This document shows positions 54,999 to 64,000 of a stretch of 64,000 bases of DNA, piece after piece. The notes under the pieces are model-generated. The model was not told where the DNA came from, did not search any database, and saw nothing but the letters and a program-made list of their open reading frames with translations. The DNA is taken from assembly GCF_001375515.1 (NCBI RefSeq), contig NZ_CTDX01000016.1, forward strand, positions 656,942 to 720,941, written 5' to 3'. Made by a program: the position numbers and the translations under genes. Position 1 is the stretch's first letter; the number at the start of each line of letters is the position of its first letter. This DNA is from Bacillus kwashiorkori. Lineage in GTDB: Bacteria > Bacillota > Bacilli > Bacillales > Caldibacillaceae.

Positions 54999-56813
54999 CT
55001 ATTGGTAGCTGGCAACTAACTCATCGACTAATGAGCCAACATAGGCCACTGCCTCTTTTATTGGTGTTTGCTGAGACATATCAATTCCTGCCATTTTAAT
55101 TAAATCGAGTGGTTTTAACGTTCCACCAGCTTGTAAAACTTTTAACCAATTGTTCGCAACAGATTTTCCCTCTAATTGTATTTTCTTTGCTACAGCAGTT
55201 GCGACAGTTAATCCAGCAGAATAAGTATAAGGATATAGCCCCATATAGTAATGAGGTTGTCGCATCCAAGTTAATGCTGCACCTTCATCAATCTCTACTT
55301 CATTTCCCCAAAACTCTTTTAAAATATCTCCTTTAAACTTCGTAAGATTTATTTCAGTGAGCGGATTTCCTGCTTCGACCCACTCATATACTCTCCGTTG
55401 AAATTCACCCTCCAGTAAATGGGTAACAAAGTTATGATAATAAGTTCCTAACAATTGTAAAATTATCGTTCGTCGCATCCGTTTATCGGTCGTTTTAGCC
55501 AATAAATGATTGGCCAGTAATAATTCGTTTAATGTAGAAGGTGCTTCAATAAAGTAAGTAGATGGTCGTGTATTAATAAACCGTTGATTTTTCCCAGCTA
55601 AAAATAAGTGTCCAGCGTGACCTAGTTCATGTGCTAAAACGAATGCAGAGCGGAGTGAATCTGCCCATGTAATTAAAATGTACGGATGCTTACCATATGG
55701 ACTAGAACAAAATGCACCTGTTGATTTACCGATATTATCAGCTAAATCAACCCAACGTTCTGTTAAACCTTTTTCCATTATTTCAACATATTCATCACCC
55801 ATTACAGATAAAGCCGCTAAAATCATTTCACTAGCTTCTGCAAAGGATACTTTCGGTGTATATTCTGGGTCTAATGGAGCTTTTAAATCACAAAATTTTA
55901 AGCGATCTAAGCCTAAAACTTGTTTCTTCAAACGAGCAAATTTTTGCATATGTGGTGCTAATTCATTTTTTATTACATCTAACTGGTTATGATACATCTT
56001 TTCTGTCACTTGTTGCGGTTGTAATAACATTTTTGTAACAGAAGGATAGTTTCGCAAATTAGCTAACGTTACTTGTGTTTTAACTTCGGTTGCATAAACA
56101 CTTGCGAAAGTATTTTTATAATGTTTTAACGTTGTAACGAATGAGTCATAGGCTTTTCTTCTGATCGTTGTATTCGGTTCTAATTCATATCGGTCTTCAT
56201 AAAGAGCAAAAGACATCGGTAATAGTTGTCCATTTTCATCTTCAATACTTTGAAATTGCATGTCTACTAATTTACTACGATTATAAATCATGTAAGGAGC
56301 ATTATGTGTTTCACTTAATGCAGCTAATACTTGTTCTGTCTCTGGTGAAAAAGTAAAAGGTTTCATTGCTAAAATTTCATTAAGAAAGTTTTGAAATGGT
56401 AATAGTTCTTGTTGTTCATTAAAAAACGATGCAATTAAGTTATCATCCATTTGCAATATTTCTGATTTTACAAAGGATAGCTCTGCACTAATTTTCGCCT
56501 GGAAAGAGGCAGTTTTTGCAGCATTTGCTTGGTTTATAGGGTCGGAACTATCGGCAGACTGTTTCAAACTAGCGTATGTACTAACAATCACCAATCTAGT
56601 TAGTAGTTTTTCATAGTTTGTTAAGCAAGCTAAAAAATTTACTGAGGACTCATGCATTTTTCCTTTATAAGTTGTTACTGTTGCGATATCTTTAACAATA
56701 TTGTTAAGTTCTATCTCCCATGCCTCATCGTTTGGAAATAAATCCGTTAAATCCCATGTAAGTTCTTCTGGTACTTCTGAACGTTTCCAACGAATATTAG
56801 TAGAATTTGTCAT
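54999..56813 (-). CDS. pepF: Oligoendopeptidase F
   Basis: Cytosolic zinc metallopeptidase (M3B) of 604 residues that cuts short peptides. The zinc motif is HELGHAGH with H395, E396 and H399; the third ligand Glu lies in FIEAPSTLNE. Length and the WDLTDLFPNDE start agree with PepF/YjbG. TAGGGGTGTTATAA precedes the ATG. It is a single gene. Confidence 0.95.
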   Translation of the reverse strand: MTNSTNIRWKRSEVPEELTWDLTDLFPNDEAWEIELNNIVKDIATVTTYKGKMHESSVNFLACLTNYEKLLTRLVIVSTYASLKQSADSSDPINQANAAKTASFQAKISAELSFVKSEILQMDDNLIASFFNEQQELLPFQNFLNEILAMKPFTFSPETEQVLAALSETHNAPYMIYNRSKLVDMQFQSIEDENGQLLPMSFALYEDRYELEPNTTIRRKAYDSFVTTLKHYKNTFASVYATEVKTQVTLANLRNYPSVTKMLLQPQQVTEKMYHNQLDVIKNELAPHMQKFARLKKQVLGLDRLKFCDLKAPLDPEYTPKVSFAEASEMILAALSVMGDEYVEIMEKGLTERWVDLADNIGKSTGAFCSSPYGKHPYILITWADSLRSAFVLAHELGHAGHLFLAGKNQRFINTRPSTYFIEAPSTLNELLLANHLLAKTTDKRMRRTIILQLLGTYYHNFVTHLLEGEFQRRVYEWVEAGNPLTEINLTKFKGDILKEFWGNEVEIDEGAALTWMRQPHYYMGLYPYTYSAGLTVATAVAKKIQLEGKSVANNWLKVLQAGGTLKPLDLIKMAGIDMSQQTPIKEAVAYVGSLVDELVASYQ

Positions 56814-57008
56814 TTATAACACCCCTAAAAAATTATTTCGTGTTGCTAATTATTTTTATTATACATAAGTTATTTAGAAAGTAAAGTTAATTTTTTATAC
56901 TGAAATAATCTTTTTTTAAAACTGTAAATATGAATATTCATATTAATTTATAGTTTTATGTTAAAATAATGAATAGATGAAAATGGGAAAGAAAAGGGGA
57001 GTTTTATT

Positions 57009-57917
57009 ATGATCCATACAGCTTTTGAACAAATAGTAGATTTAAGTAATATTGGTAAACATAACGAGAAAAATCTAAATGAGATTTTAGCACTAGCAAA
57101 ACGGGAACAGATCAAGCCCTCTAATTTAGATGAAAAGAAAGTGTTATTTTTAGGCATTGATATTCAAAACGACTTTTTGGAAGGAGGAGCATTAGGAGTT
57201 CCAGGTTCTATTCGCGATGTCGAAAATATTACGCAATTTATTTATAAACATCTTGATAAAATTACTACTATAGCAGTTTCAATAGATACCCATAGACCGA
57301 TGCAAGTTTTTCATGCGAATTGGTGGGTCGATCAAGATGGCAACCATCCAGAGCCAATGACAGTAATTGAAGCAAAAGATGTAGAAAACGGAAAGTGGAA
57401 AGCCATTCGCTACGAAAAGCAAAGTCTTGATTATGTTAAAAATTTAGAAAGACTTGGTAAAAAGCAGTTAATCATTTGGCCTTATCATTGTATTGAAGGT
57501 ACACACGGTGTTAGTTTGGAAGGTCAATTTGCTAATCTAGCTTATTTTCATTCTGTGGCGCGAAATTCTCCATTAAAAACGATTGTGAAAGGGCTTGAAC
57601 CAACGACAGAAATGTATGGTATTTTCCAACCTGAATATAGTCCTACAAACTCACGGAATAATGAATTATTAGAGGAAATCGCTAATTATGATTTAATCAT
57701 TTTTGCAGGAGAAGCGAAATCCCATTGCGTATTAGAATCATTAATGCAATTAATAAACTATTGCAAAGAGAAGGAAATAAATACGAACAAAATCGTTGTT
57801 TTAGAGGATTGTATGAGTTCCATTACAGGATTTGAACAACAAACCGAAACAATTTTCAAACAGTTAGCGAATGATTATGGTGTCCAACTTACCCAATCAG
57901 TTGATTTTAAATGGTAA
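57009..57917 (+). CDS. Isochorismatase/nicotinamidase-family cysteine hydrolase
   Basis: A 302-residue alpha/beta hydrolase of the cysteine hydrolase superfamily. Triad candidates are D51 (GIDIQNDFLEGG), the Lys of IVKGLEP and the Cys of EAKSHCVLES. SIDTHRPMQVFHANWWVD with two His resembles the metal site of nicotinamidases, which suggests amide hydrolysis, perhaps nicotinamide. It is about 100 residues longer than PncA, with an extra helical start and inserts. AAAGGGGAGTTTTATT precedes the ATG. Confidence 0.82.
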   Translation: MIHTAFEQIVDLSNIGKHNEKNLNEILALAKREQIKPSNLDEKKVLFLGIDIQNDFLEGGALGVPGSIRDVENITQFIYKHLDKITTIAVSIDTHRPMQVFHANWWVDQDGNHPEPMTVIEAKDVENGKWKAIRYEKQSLDYVKNLERLGKKQLIIWPYHCIEGTHGVSLEGQFANLAYFHSVARNSPLKTIVKGLEPTTEMYGIFQPEYSPTNSRNNELLEEIANYDLIIFAGEAKSHCVLESLMQLINYCKEKEINTNKIVVLEDCMSSITGFEQQTETIFKQLANDYGVQLTQSVDFKW

Positions 57918-58049
57918 AAGTATAGAGAGACTTCTTGTAAATTATAGGCACTCCATTTATACTCATTCATTTGGACATAAAATGATTAAATTATACATAA
58001 AATGGACAAGTAGATAGTTTCAGTGGGGATTGGATGGTGTTTTACGGTA

Positions 58050-58667
58050 ATGAAAAGAAAACTAGTTACATATATTTTGTTAATATTCGGTGCCATTATT
58101 CAAGGAATGGCTATGTCACTTTTTTTATTTCCCCATTCGATCCCTTCTGGTGGTGCAGCAGGGATGGCAATATTATTAAATCACTGGTTTGATTTAACAT
58201 TAGGTTTTGCACTTTGGTTAGCAAATGCTGTATTTTTGCTATTTGCGCTAAAATATTTCGGTTATTCTTGGACTATGAAAACAATTATAGCCGTAGCGAT
58301 CACTTCTACGACAGTCAGCTTTTTAGTTCCATTAGTGGATTTACCGCATATACATATTTTCTTTGATATTTTAGCAGGAAGTATCTTTTTTGGTATAGGA
58401 GTGGGAATACTAATTCGTGTCGGGTCTTCTAGTGGGGGGATGGTAATCCCAGCTTTAATGATTGCAAATTATAAAAACTGGAGCCCTGGAAAAGTTATGT
58501 TATGTATCAACTTATCTATATTTCTTTTAAATGCTTTCGTTATTGATTATAAAATTGTAATTTATGCAATTATATGCCAGTTTTTCTCCACAAACATAAT
58601 CGATTTTATCTATGGGATTAAACTACAAAAACTATCCTTCGTAACCCCACAATGGCGGAAACGATAA
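58050..58667 (+). CDS. YitT/YczE-like membrane protein
   Basis: A 205-residue protein with five or six membrane segments. SLFLFPHSIPSGGAAGMAILLNH and IGVGILIRVGSSSGGMVIPAL are the two repeated signature regions of the YitT family. The usual C-terminal DUF2179 domain is absent. ATG 58050 is taken; a GTG nine codons earlier is possible, and neither has a strong ribosome site. Function is unknown. Confidence 0.78.
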   Translation: MKRKLVTYILLIFGAIIQGMAMSLFLFPHSIPSGGAAGMAILLNHWFDLTLGFALWLANAVFLLFALKYFGYSWTMKTIIAVAITSTTVSFLVPLVDLPHIHIFFDILAGSIFFGIGVGILIRVGSSSGGMVIPALMIANYKNWSPGKVMLCINLSIFLLNAFVIDYKIVIYAIICQFFSTNIIDFIYGIKLQKLSFVTPQWRKR

Positions 58668-58745
58668 AAGCGGAGGCGACTGTACAGCGGCGTACGAACT
58701 GGAGCCAAGCTGGCGGAATATAGGAAACACGATGACGAGATAAAG
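58668..58745. repeat. GC-richer repeat-like stretch after the YitT gene
   Basis: Reads AGCGGAGGCGACTGTACAGC onward. It is richer in G+C than the surroundings and resembles a sequence that recurs between genes in Bacillaceae, in my memory. No second copy is in this window, so this is weak. Confidence 0.35.
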
Positions 58746-58755
58746 GAATCACAAT

Positions 58756-58798
58756 AAGGTCTGACTAAGTTATTTACTACATTAGCCAGACCTTGTTT
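58756..58798. terminator. Two-way terminator between YitT and cysC genes
   Basis: AAGGTCTGACTAA (58756-58768) and TTAGCCAGACCTT (58782-58794), one mismatch, followed by GTTTT. Confidence 0.82.
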
Positions 58799-58814
58799 TC
58801 ATATGCAAATGGTG

Positions 58815-59420
58815 TTAATAATTAATCAGAACTCCATTATCGACTAAATAGCAAATGATTTTGTCTACTGATTCTTGAATAGTAAGTTGATCGGTTTCAA
58901 TAACAATCTCAGGGTTTAGTGGAATTTCATACGGAGACGAAATACCAGTAAAATTATTAATTTTCCCGCTTCTAGCCATTTTATATAGTCCCTTTGGATC
59001 TCTCGTTTCACAAACTGTAATCGGGCAATGTAAATAAATTTCAATGAATTCATCTGCTTGAAACATCTTTCTAACTAGATTGCGATCTTCATGAAAGGGA
59101 GAGATAAATGCAGAAAGTATAATTTGGCCACTATCAACAAATAACTTCGCCACTTCTCCAATCCGTCTAATGTTTTCTTTTCGATCATCGTCGCTAAAAG
59201 ATAAATCTTTATTTAAACCATGACGAATATTGTCTCCATCTAAAACATAGCTGCGACAAGATCGTAAAAATAATTCTTTGTCCACTGCGTTAGCCAATGT
59301 TGATTTCCCTGATCCTGATAATCCAGTAAACCAGAGAACACAACTTTTATGACCGTTTAATAGCTGTCGATCAGTTTTTTTTATTGCACTATCATGCCAG
59401 ACAATATGTCTATTCGTCAT
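58815..59420 (-). CDS. cysC: Adenylylsulfate kinase
   Basis: Phosphorylates APS to PAPS. The 201-residue protein has the P-loop GLSGSGKST and [13 protein letters not shown], with the later FISPF and [12 protein letters not shown] segments of CysC. It is the last gene of the operon and corresponds to B. subtilis YisZ. AGGAGGTAAGTA, lying inside sat, precedes the ATG; the two genes overlap by 11 bases. Confidence 0.95.
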   Translation of the reverse strand: MTNRHIVWHDSAIKKTDRQLLNGHKSCVLWFTGLSGSGKSTLANAVDKELFLRSCRSYVLDGDNIRHGLNKDLSFSDDDRKENIRRIGEVAKLFVDSGQIILSAFISPFHEDRNLVRKMFQADEFIEIYLHCPITVCETRDPKGLYKMARSGKINNFTGISSPYEIPLNPEIVIETDQLTIQESVDKIICYLVDNGVLINY

Positions 59421-60579
59421 TACTTACCTCCTCAAATATCGCATTATTTTCTTTTAGGCCCTTTATGAGTACTTCGACAACTTCTGGACGACTAAATTCT
59501 TTCGGTGGATACTCACCATTCTTTAACATTTGTCTCACTTTAGTTCCCGATAAAATGACATGATCATTTTTATCATGTGGACATGTTTTGGCTGAAGCCA
59601 TATTTTCGCACTTTTTACAGTAAAAGCTATGTTCAAAAAATAAAGGTGTTATCCCTAACTCATTTATTGAAAAATGCTGAAAAATCTTTTGCGCATCATA
59701 CGTTCCATAGTAGTTGCCAACCCCTGCATGATCACGACCAACAATAAAATGGGTACAACCGTAATTTTTTCTAACAATAGCATGAAAGATTGCCTCTCTT
59801 GGTCCAGCATAACGCATACTAGCTGGGAATACGGATAACAATGTTCTATCTTTTGGATAATAATTATTCAGTAAAATTTCGTAACTTTCCATTCGTATAT
59901 CACTTGGTATATCATCTGCTTTCGTCTCGCCTACGAGCGGATGTAAAAAAAGACCATCAACCATTTCTAATGCCGTTTTTTGAATATATTCATGGGCACG
60001 GTGAATCGGATTTCTCGTTTGAAAACCAACTACCGTTTTCCAACCAAGCTTTTTAAATGTTTCTCTCGTTTCTATCGGAGTTAAATAATAGGAAGGAAAT
60101 GTTGTGTATTTAGGAAGATTAATTAGTGTAATTGGACCGGAAACATAAAAATTAGGACGTTCCATTAGTTTTTTTACTCCAGGATGTTTTATATCGGTCG
60201 TTTGATAAACTAATTTCGCTTCTAATTCTTTATTTGGTAAATACAATTCTTGAATTTCCATCGTTCCGTAAATGATACCGTCTTTAGCTAAATTTACTTT
60301 TTCACCAATTTTTATCTTTGCTGCAGTTATTTCATTTATTGCTAGTGTAATAGGTAAAGACCATGGCAGCCCTGATGAAAGTCTCATGTCAAAAAGAATA
60401 GAACGATAATCTTCCTTTCCGATAAAACCTGTTAATGGACTGTAGGCACCGGTTGCTATTAATAACAGATCATTCAATTCTAGTGTATCTAACTCAATTA
60501 GTAGTCGAGAAGAATCAATGGGTTCATCGCCATTGATTCGATTAATCAAATTACCGCCATGTGGAATACTATCTATCAA
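59410..60579 (-). CDS. sat: Sulfate adenylyltransferase
   Basis: Makes APS from sulfate and ATP. The 389-residue protein has [23 protein letters not shown] and the SGTKVRQML segment of single-chain ATP sulfurylases, and a cysteine pair set CKKCEN...CPH that could bind zinc. TTG starts it, seven bases after AGGAGTG. It equals B. subtilis YitA by position. Confidence 0.96.
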   Translation of the reverse strand: MIDSIPHGGNLINRINGDEPIDSSRLLIELDTLELNDLLLIATGAYSPLTGFIGKEDYRSILFDMRLSSGLPWSLPITLAINEITAAKIKIGEKVNLAKDGIIYGTMEIQELYLPNKELEAKLVYQTTDIKHPGVKKLMERPNFYVSGPITLINLPKYTTFPSYYLTPIETRETFKKLGWKTVVGFQTRNPIHRAHEYIQKTALEMVDGLFLHPLVGETKADDIPSDIRMESYEILLNNYYPKDRTLLSVFPASMRYAGPREAIFHAIVRKNYGCTHFIVGRDHAGVGNYYGTYDAQKIFQHFSINELGITPLFFEHSFYCKKCENMASAKTCPHDKNDHVILSGTKVRQMLKNGEYPPKEFSRPEVVEVLIKGLKENNAIFEEVSNDE

Positions 60580-60639
60580 GTAAATTCACTCCTAACTAAC
60601 TCATCGTAAAATATTCGCTTCATAAGAAGAGTTGTCTCC

Positions 60640-61344
60640 TTATACATGGATACCGCACTCGGTTTTTTGATGACCAACCCAACGCCCAGCACGTGAATCT
60701 TCATTTCCCTCAACTGGGTGAGTGCACGGAGCGCAGCCAATACTTGGATAGCCGCGGTCATGTAATGGGTTATATTCCAAATGATTTAATTTAATATAGT
60801 TCAAAATATCTTCCCATTTCCAATGAATAAGCGGGCAAATTTTTATCTTTTTAAACTTATTATCCTTATTAATATACTCCACATTTCTTCTAGCTAATGA
60901 TTGTTCTCGTCGTAATCCTGTTATCCATGCATCGACATCTTTTATTGCCTCTTGTAATGGTTGCACTTTTCGTAAATGGCAGCAAAGGTTTGGATTTTCC
61001 TTCCATAGTTCATCACCGTACCATTTACTTTGTTCATTTAAAGAGATGTTTGGTTTTACCGATTCGATTGTTAACTGTGGATAACGTTCTTTCGTTTTTT
61101 TAATTAACTCATATGTCTCTGGAAAATGTAATCCAGTGTCTAAAAATTTTACCGTAGCTGTTTTTTTTACTTTGTAAATTAAATCAATTAATACCATTCC
61201 TTCAGCACCAAAACTACAGGCATAGACGATTTTATCGTCATATTCTTTAAAAGCCCATTTCAATATATCAAAATAATCAACTTGATTATTTAATATTTCT
61301 TTTACTAATTGGTCATCCCAACTTTCATACGTTAGTTCAGCCAA
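60640..61344 (-). CDS. cysH: Phosphoadenylyl/adenylyl-sulfate reductase
   Basis: Reduces activated sulfate to sulfite with thioredoxin. The 234-residue protein has the PP-loop-like ACSFGAEG, the four cluster cysteines C121, C122, C204 and C207 (NLCCHLRK, GCAPC) of [4Fe-4S] enzymes that can use APS, and the catalytic tail C230 in KTECGIH. TTG 61344 is preceded by GGAGG at seven bases, inside the end of the phosphatase gene, so they are coupled. It corresponds to B. subtilis YitB. Confidence 0.93.
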   Translation of the reverse strand: MAELTYESWDDQLVKEILNNQVDYFDILKWAFKEYDDKIVYACSFGAEGMVLIDLIYKVKKTATVKFLDTGLHFPETYELIKKTKERYPQLTIESVKPNISLNEQSKWYGDELWKENPNLCCHLRKVQPLQEAIKDVDAWITGLRREQSLARRNVEYINKDNKFKKIKICPLIHWKWEDILNYIKLNHLEYNPLHDRGYPSIGCAPCTHPVEGNEDSRAGRWVGHQKTECGIHV

Positions 61345-61346
61345 TT

Positions 61347-61913
61347 TTAAACCTCCATTTCCGTTTGAACCCATTTTCGTTTTGTAAAATCGAGGGTAAT
61401 ACAATCATTATTATTGATGCGAAACTTATTCATGTTAGTAATGGAATTGTAGTGGTAAATAGAAAGCAGCCCTCTCATCCATGAACCGTGACCAAAAACT
61501 AAAAGGGGGGACTTTGTTTTGTATTTATTTAAAAAGGAAATGATTCTGTTTTCAAAGTCAATTAAAGGTTCACCTAAAACTAATTGACGAGGATCCTCTA
61601 TCCACTTTGTCCCTAACTTTTTTATTAGTAATTGTTTCGTTTTTCCTTCAAACATGCCGAAATCTAATTCATCTAATAGAGGTTCACTTATTGGTTCATA
61701 ACCATAAGCCTCTGCAGTTTGTTTCGTACGTTTCAATGTACTAGTAAGAATGAACGTATTTTCTGGTAGTCTTTTCAACATTTGTTGTTTTACTTTTTCC
61801 ATTTCTAATTGAACATGTTGGGTGATTGGAGCAATTTCGATATCTTTCCGACCTTGTAGGAGCCCTTTTTTATTCCAACTTGTAGGCAGATGCCTTATAA
61901 TGGTAATTTGCAT
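61347..61913 (-). CDS. Histidine phosphatase family protein in the sulfolactate operon
   Basis: A 188-residue phosphoglycerate-mutase-like fold. Active-site parts: R7, H8 (RHLPTS, where RHG is usual), R62 (TLKRTKQTA), E82 (LDELDFGMFEG) and H142 (GHGSWMRG). It overlaps comA by 19 bases and its end holds the cysH ribosome site. In B. subtilis this place between yitD and yitB is held by yitC, the 2-phosphosulfolactate phosphatase ComB, which is not related in fold. I infer that this protein does the same dephosphorylation. Confidence 0.88.
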   Translation of the reverse strand: MQITIIRHLPTSWNKKGLLQGRKDIEIAPITQHVQLEMEKVKQQMLKRLPENTFILTSTLKRTKQTAEAYGYEPISEPLLDELDFGMFEGKTKQLLIKKLGTKWIEDPRQLVLGEPLIDFENRIISFLNKYKTKSPLLVFGHGSWMRGLLSIYHYNSITNMNKFRINNNDCITLDFTKRKWVQTEMEV

Positions 61914-62665
61914 GAACTATCCTCCAAAAAGAATGTTTCACTTCTCAATCCTGCACGTTCTGTTTCTAATAATAAACAATCATGGATTTTTACATTGCCC
62001 AAATTTACATTTGGTCCTATTTCATTAATAAAGTACATTTGTTGTTTTGGAGAAGGGGCTTCAAAAATGATTTTTTTGTAATCAATATCCGTAATGAGTT
62101 CACGAATTAAATTTGACTTGACATTCCCATCAGTTGTATAGATTCCTGATGTGCCAGAATCGCGACCTTCCGTAATGACATAATCACAGCCTGCATCTAA
62201 TAATAATTGAACTTCTTTTTTCCATTCATAAATTGGCATCTCTTTTTTTGCGTCTTTTGAACCTACTTCTGCAATGACGTGAAAGTCTTTTTTCAATTGA
62301 TTTATAATATGAAGGCGCTCTTCAAGTGAAATATTTAATGTTCCGTTTGATACTTCTACCCAATGAATGTCTAACTGTTTTAAGAATTGCTTGTATTTGA
62401 TTAGCTTATTCTCGTAATAACATTTTTCAAATAAAGTTCCACCGCAATATGGAATAATATTATAGCTTTTATATAGAGAAATTTTTTCATTTAAGTTCGG
62501 TGTTAAATAAGCAGTACCTATGCCTAATTTGGCAATATCAATAAAATCACTATAGTCCTTTAATATATTCTTTAATTCTCCAACGGAAGTTCCGAAATCA
62601 ACAATAGAAGTTAATCCGTATGTTCGCTTTTTTTTGGTTCTTTTAGGTAAATTCAAAAACTCCAT
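61895..62665 (-). CDS. comA: Phosphosulfolactate synthase
   Basis: Adds sulfite to phosphoenolpyruvate to make (R)-2-phospho-3-sulfolactate. The 256-residue TIM-barrel shows ComA/YitD segments: GLTSIVDFG, DIAKLGIGTAYL, VSNGTLNISLEERL, VIAEVGSKDAKKE, VITEGRDSGTSGIY and IIFEAPSPKQQ. It is the first gene of the operon. GAGGAGGCGCAAAT precedes the ATG. In B. subtilis the pathway loads 3-sulfolactate into spores. Confidence 0.95.
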   Translation of the reverse strand: MEFLNLPKRTKKKRTYGLTSIVDFGTSVGELKNILKDYSDFIDIAKLGIGTAYLTPNLNEKISLYKSYNIIPYCGGTLFEKCYYENKLIKYKQFLKQLDIHWVEVSNGTLNISLEERLHIINQLKKDFHVIAEVGSKDAKKEMPIYEWKKEVQLLLDAGCDYVITEGRDSGTSGIYTTDGNVKSNLIRELITDIDYKKIIFEAPSPKQQMYFINEIGPNVNLGNVKIHDCLLLETERAGLRSETFFLEDSSCKLPL

Positions 62666-62851
62666 ATTTGCGCCTCCTCAATATTTCTAGGATAGATTAT
62701 TCAAAAGTTAGGCGAATGTGTAACATTCCTCTCACTTTTTAGGAAATTAGGCATCTGCCCTAATCATTGTTAACAAGTAGCAGTGAATAAAGTTAACAAT
62801 CCTTTCACACAATAGGATAAGATATACCCACGATGTTAGGAGCGATTAAAT

Positions 62852-64000
62852 TTGCCGAAAAAGAAAGCAAAAGGTTTAACCATTTTAGCAATTGCATCAA
62901 TACCGCTCATATTAGTTTTAGGAAACTCAATGTTAATTCCAGTTTTGCCTAAAATGAAGTCGGAACTTCATATTTCCCAATTTAAAGTAAGTCTCATTAT
63001 TTCAGTATTTTCTATTGCTGCTGGCATTGCTATCCCGGTTTTAGGATATTTATCGGATCGTTTTTCGCGGAAAGCAGTTATTATCCCAGCTTTAACTTTA
63101 TATGGTTTAGGGGGGCTATTAGCTGGAGCAGCCTCAGCTTGGTTTGCTAATGCATACACGTGGATATTAGCAGGAAGAATTATGCAAGGAATTGGTGCAG
63201 CTGGTACTGCTCCCATTGCTATGGCATTAACAGGGGACTTATTTAAAGGTGGAGAACAAAGTAAAGTATTAGGTTTAGTTGAGGCTTCTAATGGTTTTGG
63301 AAAAGTAATTAGTCCGATTATTGGTTCCTTGCTTGCATTATTGTTTTGGTATGCTGCCTTTTTTGCATTTCCATTATTTTGTTTAGCTTCGATATTGTTA
63401 ACTATCTTTTTCGTTAAGGAGAAGAAAGCAAATAAAAATCCACCTCCAGTGAAACAATACGTAAAAGGACTATTGTCTGTTTTTAAAACAGAAGGTCGTT
63501 GGTTATTTGTTGCATACTTAACAGGTGCAACTTGTTTATTTACATTATTCGGGATTCTTTTTTACATTTCGGATATATTAGAAAAGGACTATAAAATTGA
63601 TGGGGTATTAAAGGGTGGTATATTGGCCATACCGTTGCTATTTATGACAACAACATCATATATAACAGGAAGCAAAATTGGCAAACGAATGAAGGTTATG
63701 AAAACTTCGATTGTTGTAGGTTTATTGCTAATGACCATTTCATTTGCGTCACTAGTTTTTTTTGAAAGGCTTGTTCCTTTCTTTTCAGTTCTAGTTATAA
63801 GTAGTATCGGAACTGGCTTAGCACTCCCATGTATTAATAGTTTTATTACTGGATCGGTACCTACTGATCGCCGAGGTTTTGTAACCTCCCTTTACGGTTC
63901 GGTCCGTTTTTTTGGAGTAGCAATTGGCCCGCCTGTATATAGCAGTTTAATGGCGTGGTCACGGAGCGGAATGTTTTTAACAACCGCTGGATTAACTTTA
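62852..64000 (+). CDS. MFS transporter, cut by the window edge
   Basis: 383 codons are visible from TTG 62852, nine bases after AGGAG, with no stop before the right edge. Motif [16 protein letters not shown] and [19 protein letters not shown] show a 12- or 14-segment drug-efflux-type MFS, paralogous to the gene at 27731-29002. It is divergent from comA. B. subtilis yitG, an efflux-type MFS gene, also lies near yitD, so a role in this pathway is possible but unproved. Confidence 0.88.
   Translation, partial: MPKKKAKGLTILAIASIPLILVLGNSMLIPVLPKMKSELHISQFKVSLIISVFSIAAGIAIPVLGYLSDRFSRKAVIIPALTLYGLGGLLAGAASAWFANAYTWILAGRIMQGIGAAGTAPIAMALTGDLFKGGEQSKVLGLVEASNGFGKVISPIIGSLLALLFWYAAFFAFPLFCLASILLTIFFVKEKKANKNPPPVKQYVKGLLSVFKTEGRWLFVAYLTGATCLFTLFGILFYISDILEKDYKIDGVLKGGILAIPLLFMTTTSYITGSKIGKRMKVMKTSIVVGLLLMTISFASLVFFERLVPFFSVLVISSIGTGLALPCINSFITGSVPTDRRGFVTSLYGSVRFFGVAIGPPVYSSLMAWSRSGMFLTTAGLTL

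Noticed and set aside
1..64000. CRISPR arrays, rRNA operons, prophage genes
   Set aside because: I looked for regularly spaced repeats, rRNA signatures and phage structural or integrase genes and saw none.

Overview
The window reads as the chromosome of an AT-rich, low-GC, endospore-forming Bacillaceae bacterium. The evidence is the run of Bacillus-type families (YokU, YozE, YkuS, YflJ/DUF2639, YuzL-like and YozQ-like small proteins, DUF3231, bacillopeptidase F, Ku/LigD), strong AGGAGG ribosome sites with many TTG and GTG starts, and gene order shared with two Bacillus subtilis blocks: the yod block (kamA-yokU-yozE-yodN-deoD-yodJ-ctpA) and the yisZ-yitABCD block. I cannot name the species. 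No rRNA gene, standard tRNA gene or CRISPR array is visible.

Layout. 1-6.7 kb: kamA block, from lysine 2,3-aminomutase to the CtpA protease. 6.9-17.2 kb: mixed housekeeping and sporulation genes, including an Hsp20-like protein, an SDR without its catalytic residues, a GNAT enzyme preceded by a tRNA-like sequence, a YdcF protein, a ResA-like thioredoxin, the LigD/Ku end-joining pair, a Cu/Zn SOD-like protein and an AdhB-like dehydrogenase. 17.5-22.7 kb: a very large secreted bacillopeptidase F-like protease. 22.8-30 kb: cold-shock protein, DUF3231 protein, amino-acid permease, LysE exporter with a hairpin leader, polysaccharide deacetylase, MFS efflux pump, orphan PxpB/KipI. 30-34.5 kb: odhAB behind a sigma-A promoter with a cre-like site. 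34.6-39.5 kb: small proteins, NnrE/NnrD repair enzyme, BioY under a likely BirA operator, a DUF1906 protein and a membrane cupredoxin.

39.8-45.2 kb is a mobile island. A 5,331-bp Tn3-family transposon with 38-bp terminal repeats and a 5-bp target duplication (AAGAA) has split a ykuS gene. It carries a secreted S1 protease and a DUF3221-type lipoprotein as passengers, only the tail of a recombinase, and a tnpA broken by one extra C. 45.3-54 kb: a nitrate respiration block (narK, hemerythrin-like protein, narGHJI). 54-58.8 kb: mscL, a GC-rich interspersed repeat, pepF, an isochorismatase-family hydrolase and a YitT-like membrane protein.

58.8-62.7 kb, minus strand, is a five-gene operon comA-(histidine phosphatase)-cysH-sat-cysC. 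It matches the B. subtilis yitD-yitC-yitB-yitA-yisZ gene set for spore 3-sulfolactate, but the place of the ComB phosphatase (YitC) is taken by an unrelated histidine-phosphatase-fold protein. I infer a non-orthologous replacement and regard it as the best candidate for an undescribed enzyme function here. A divergent MFS gene runs off the right edge. Other leading observations are a pseudo-tRNA-like RNA at about 9.7 kb, an SD-sequestering hairpin before the LysE gene, and several interspersed palindromic repeats.
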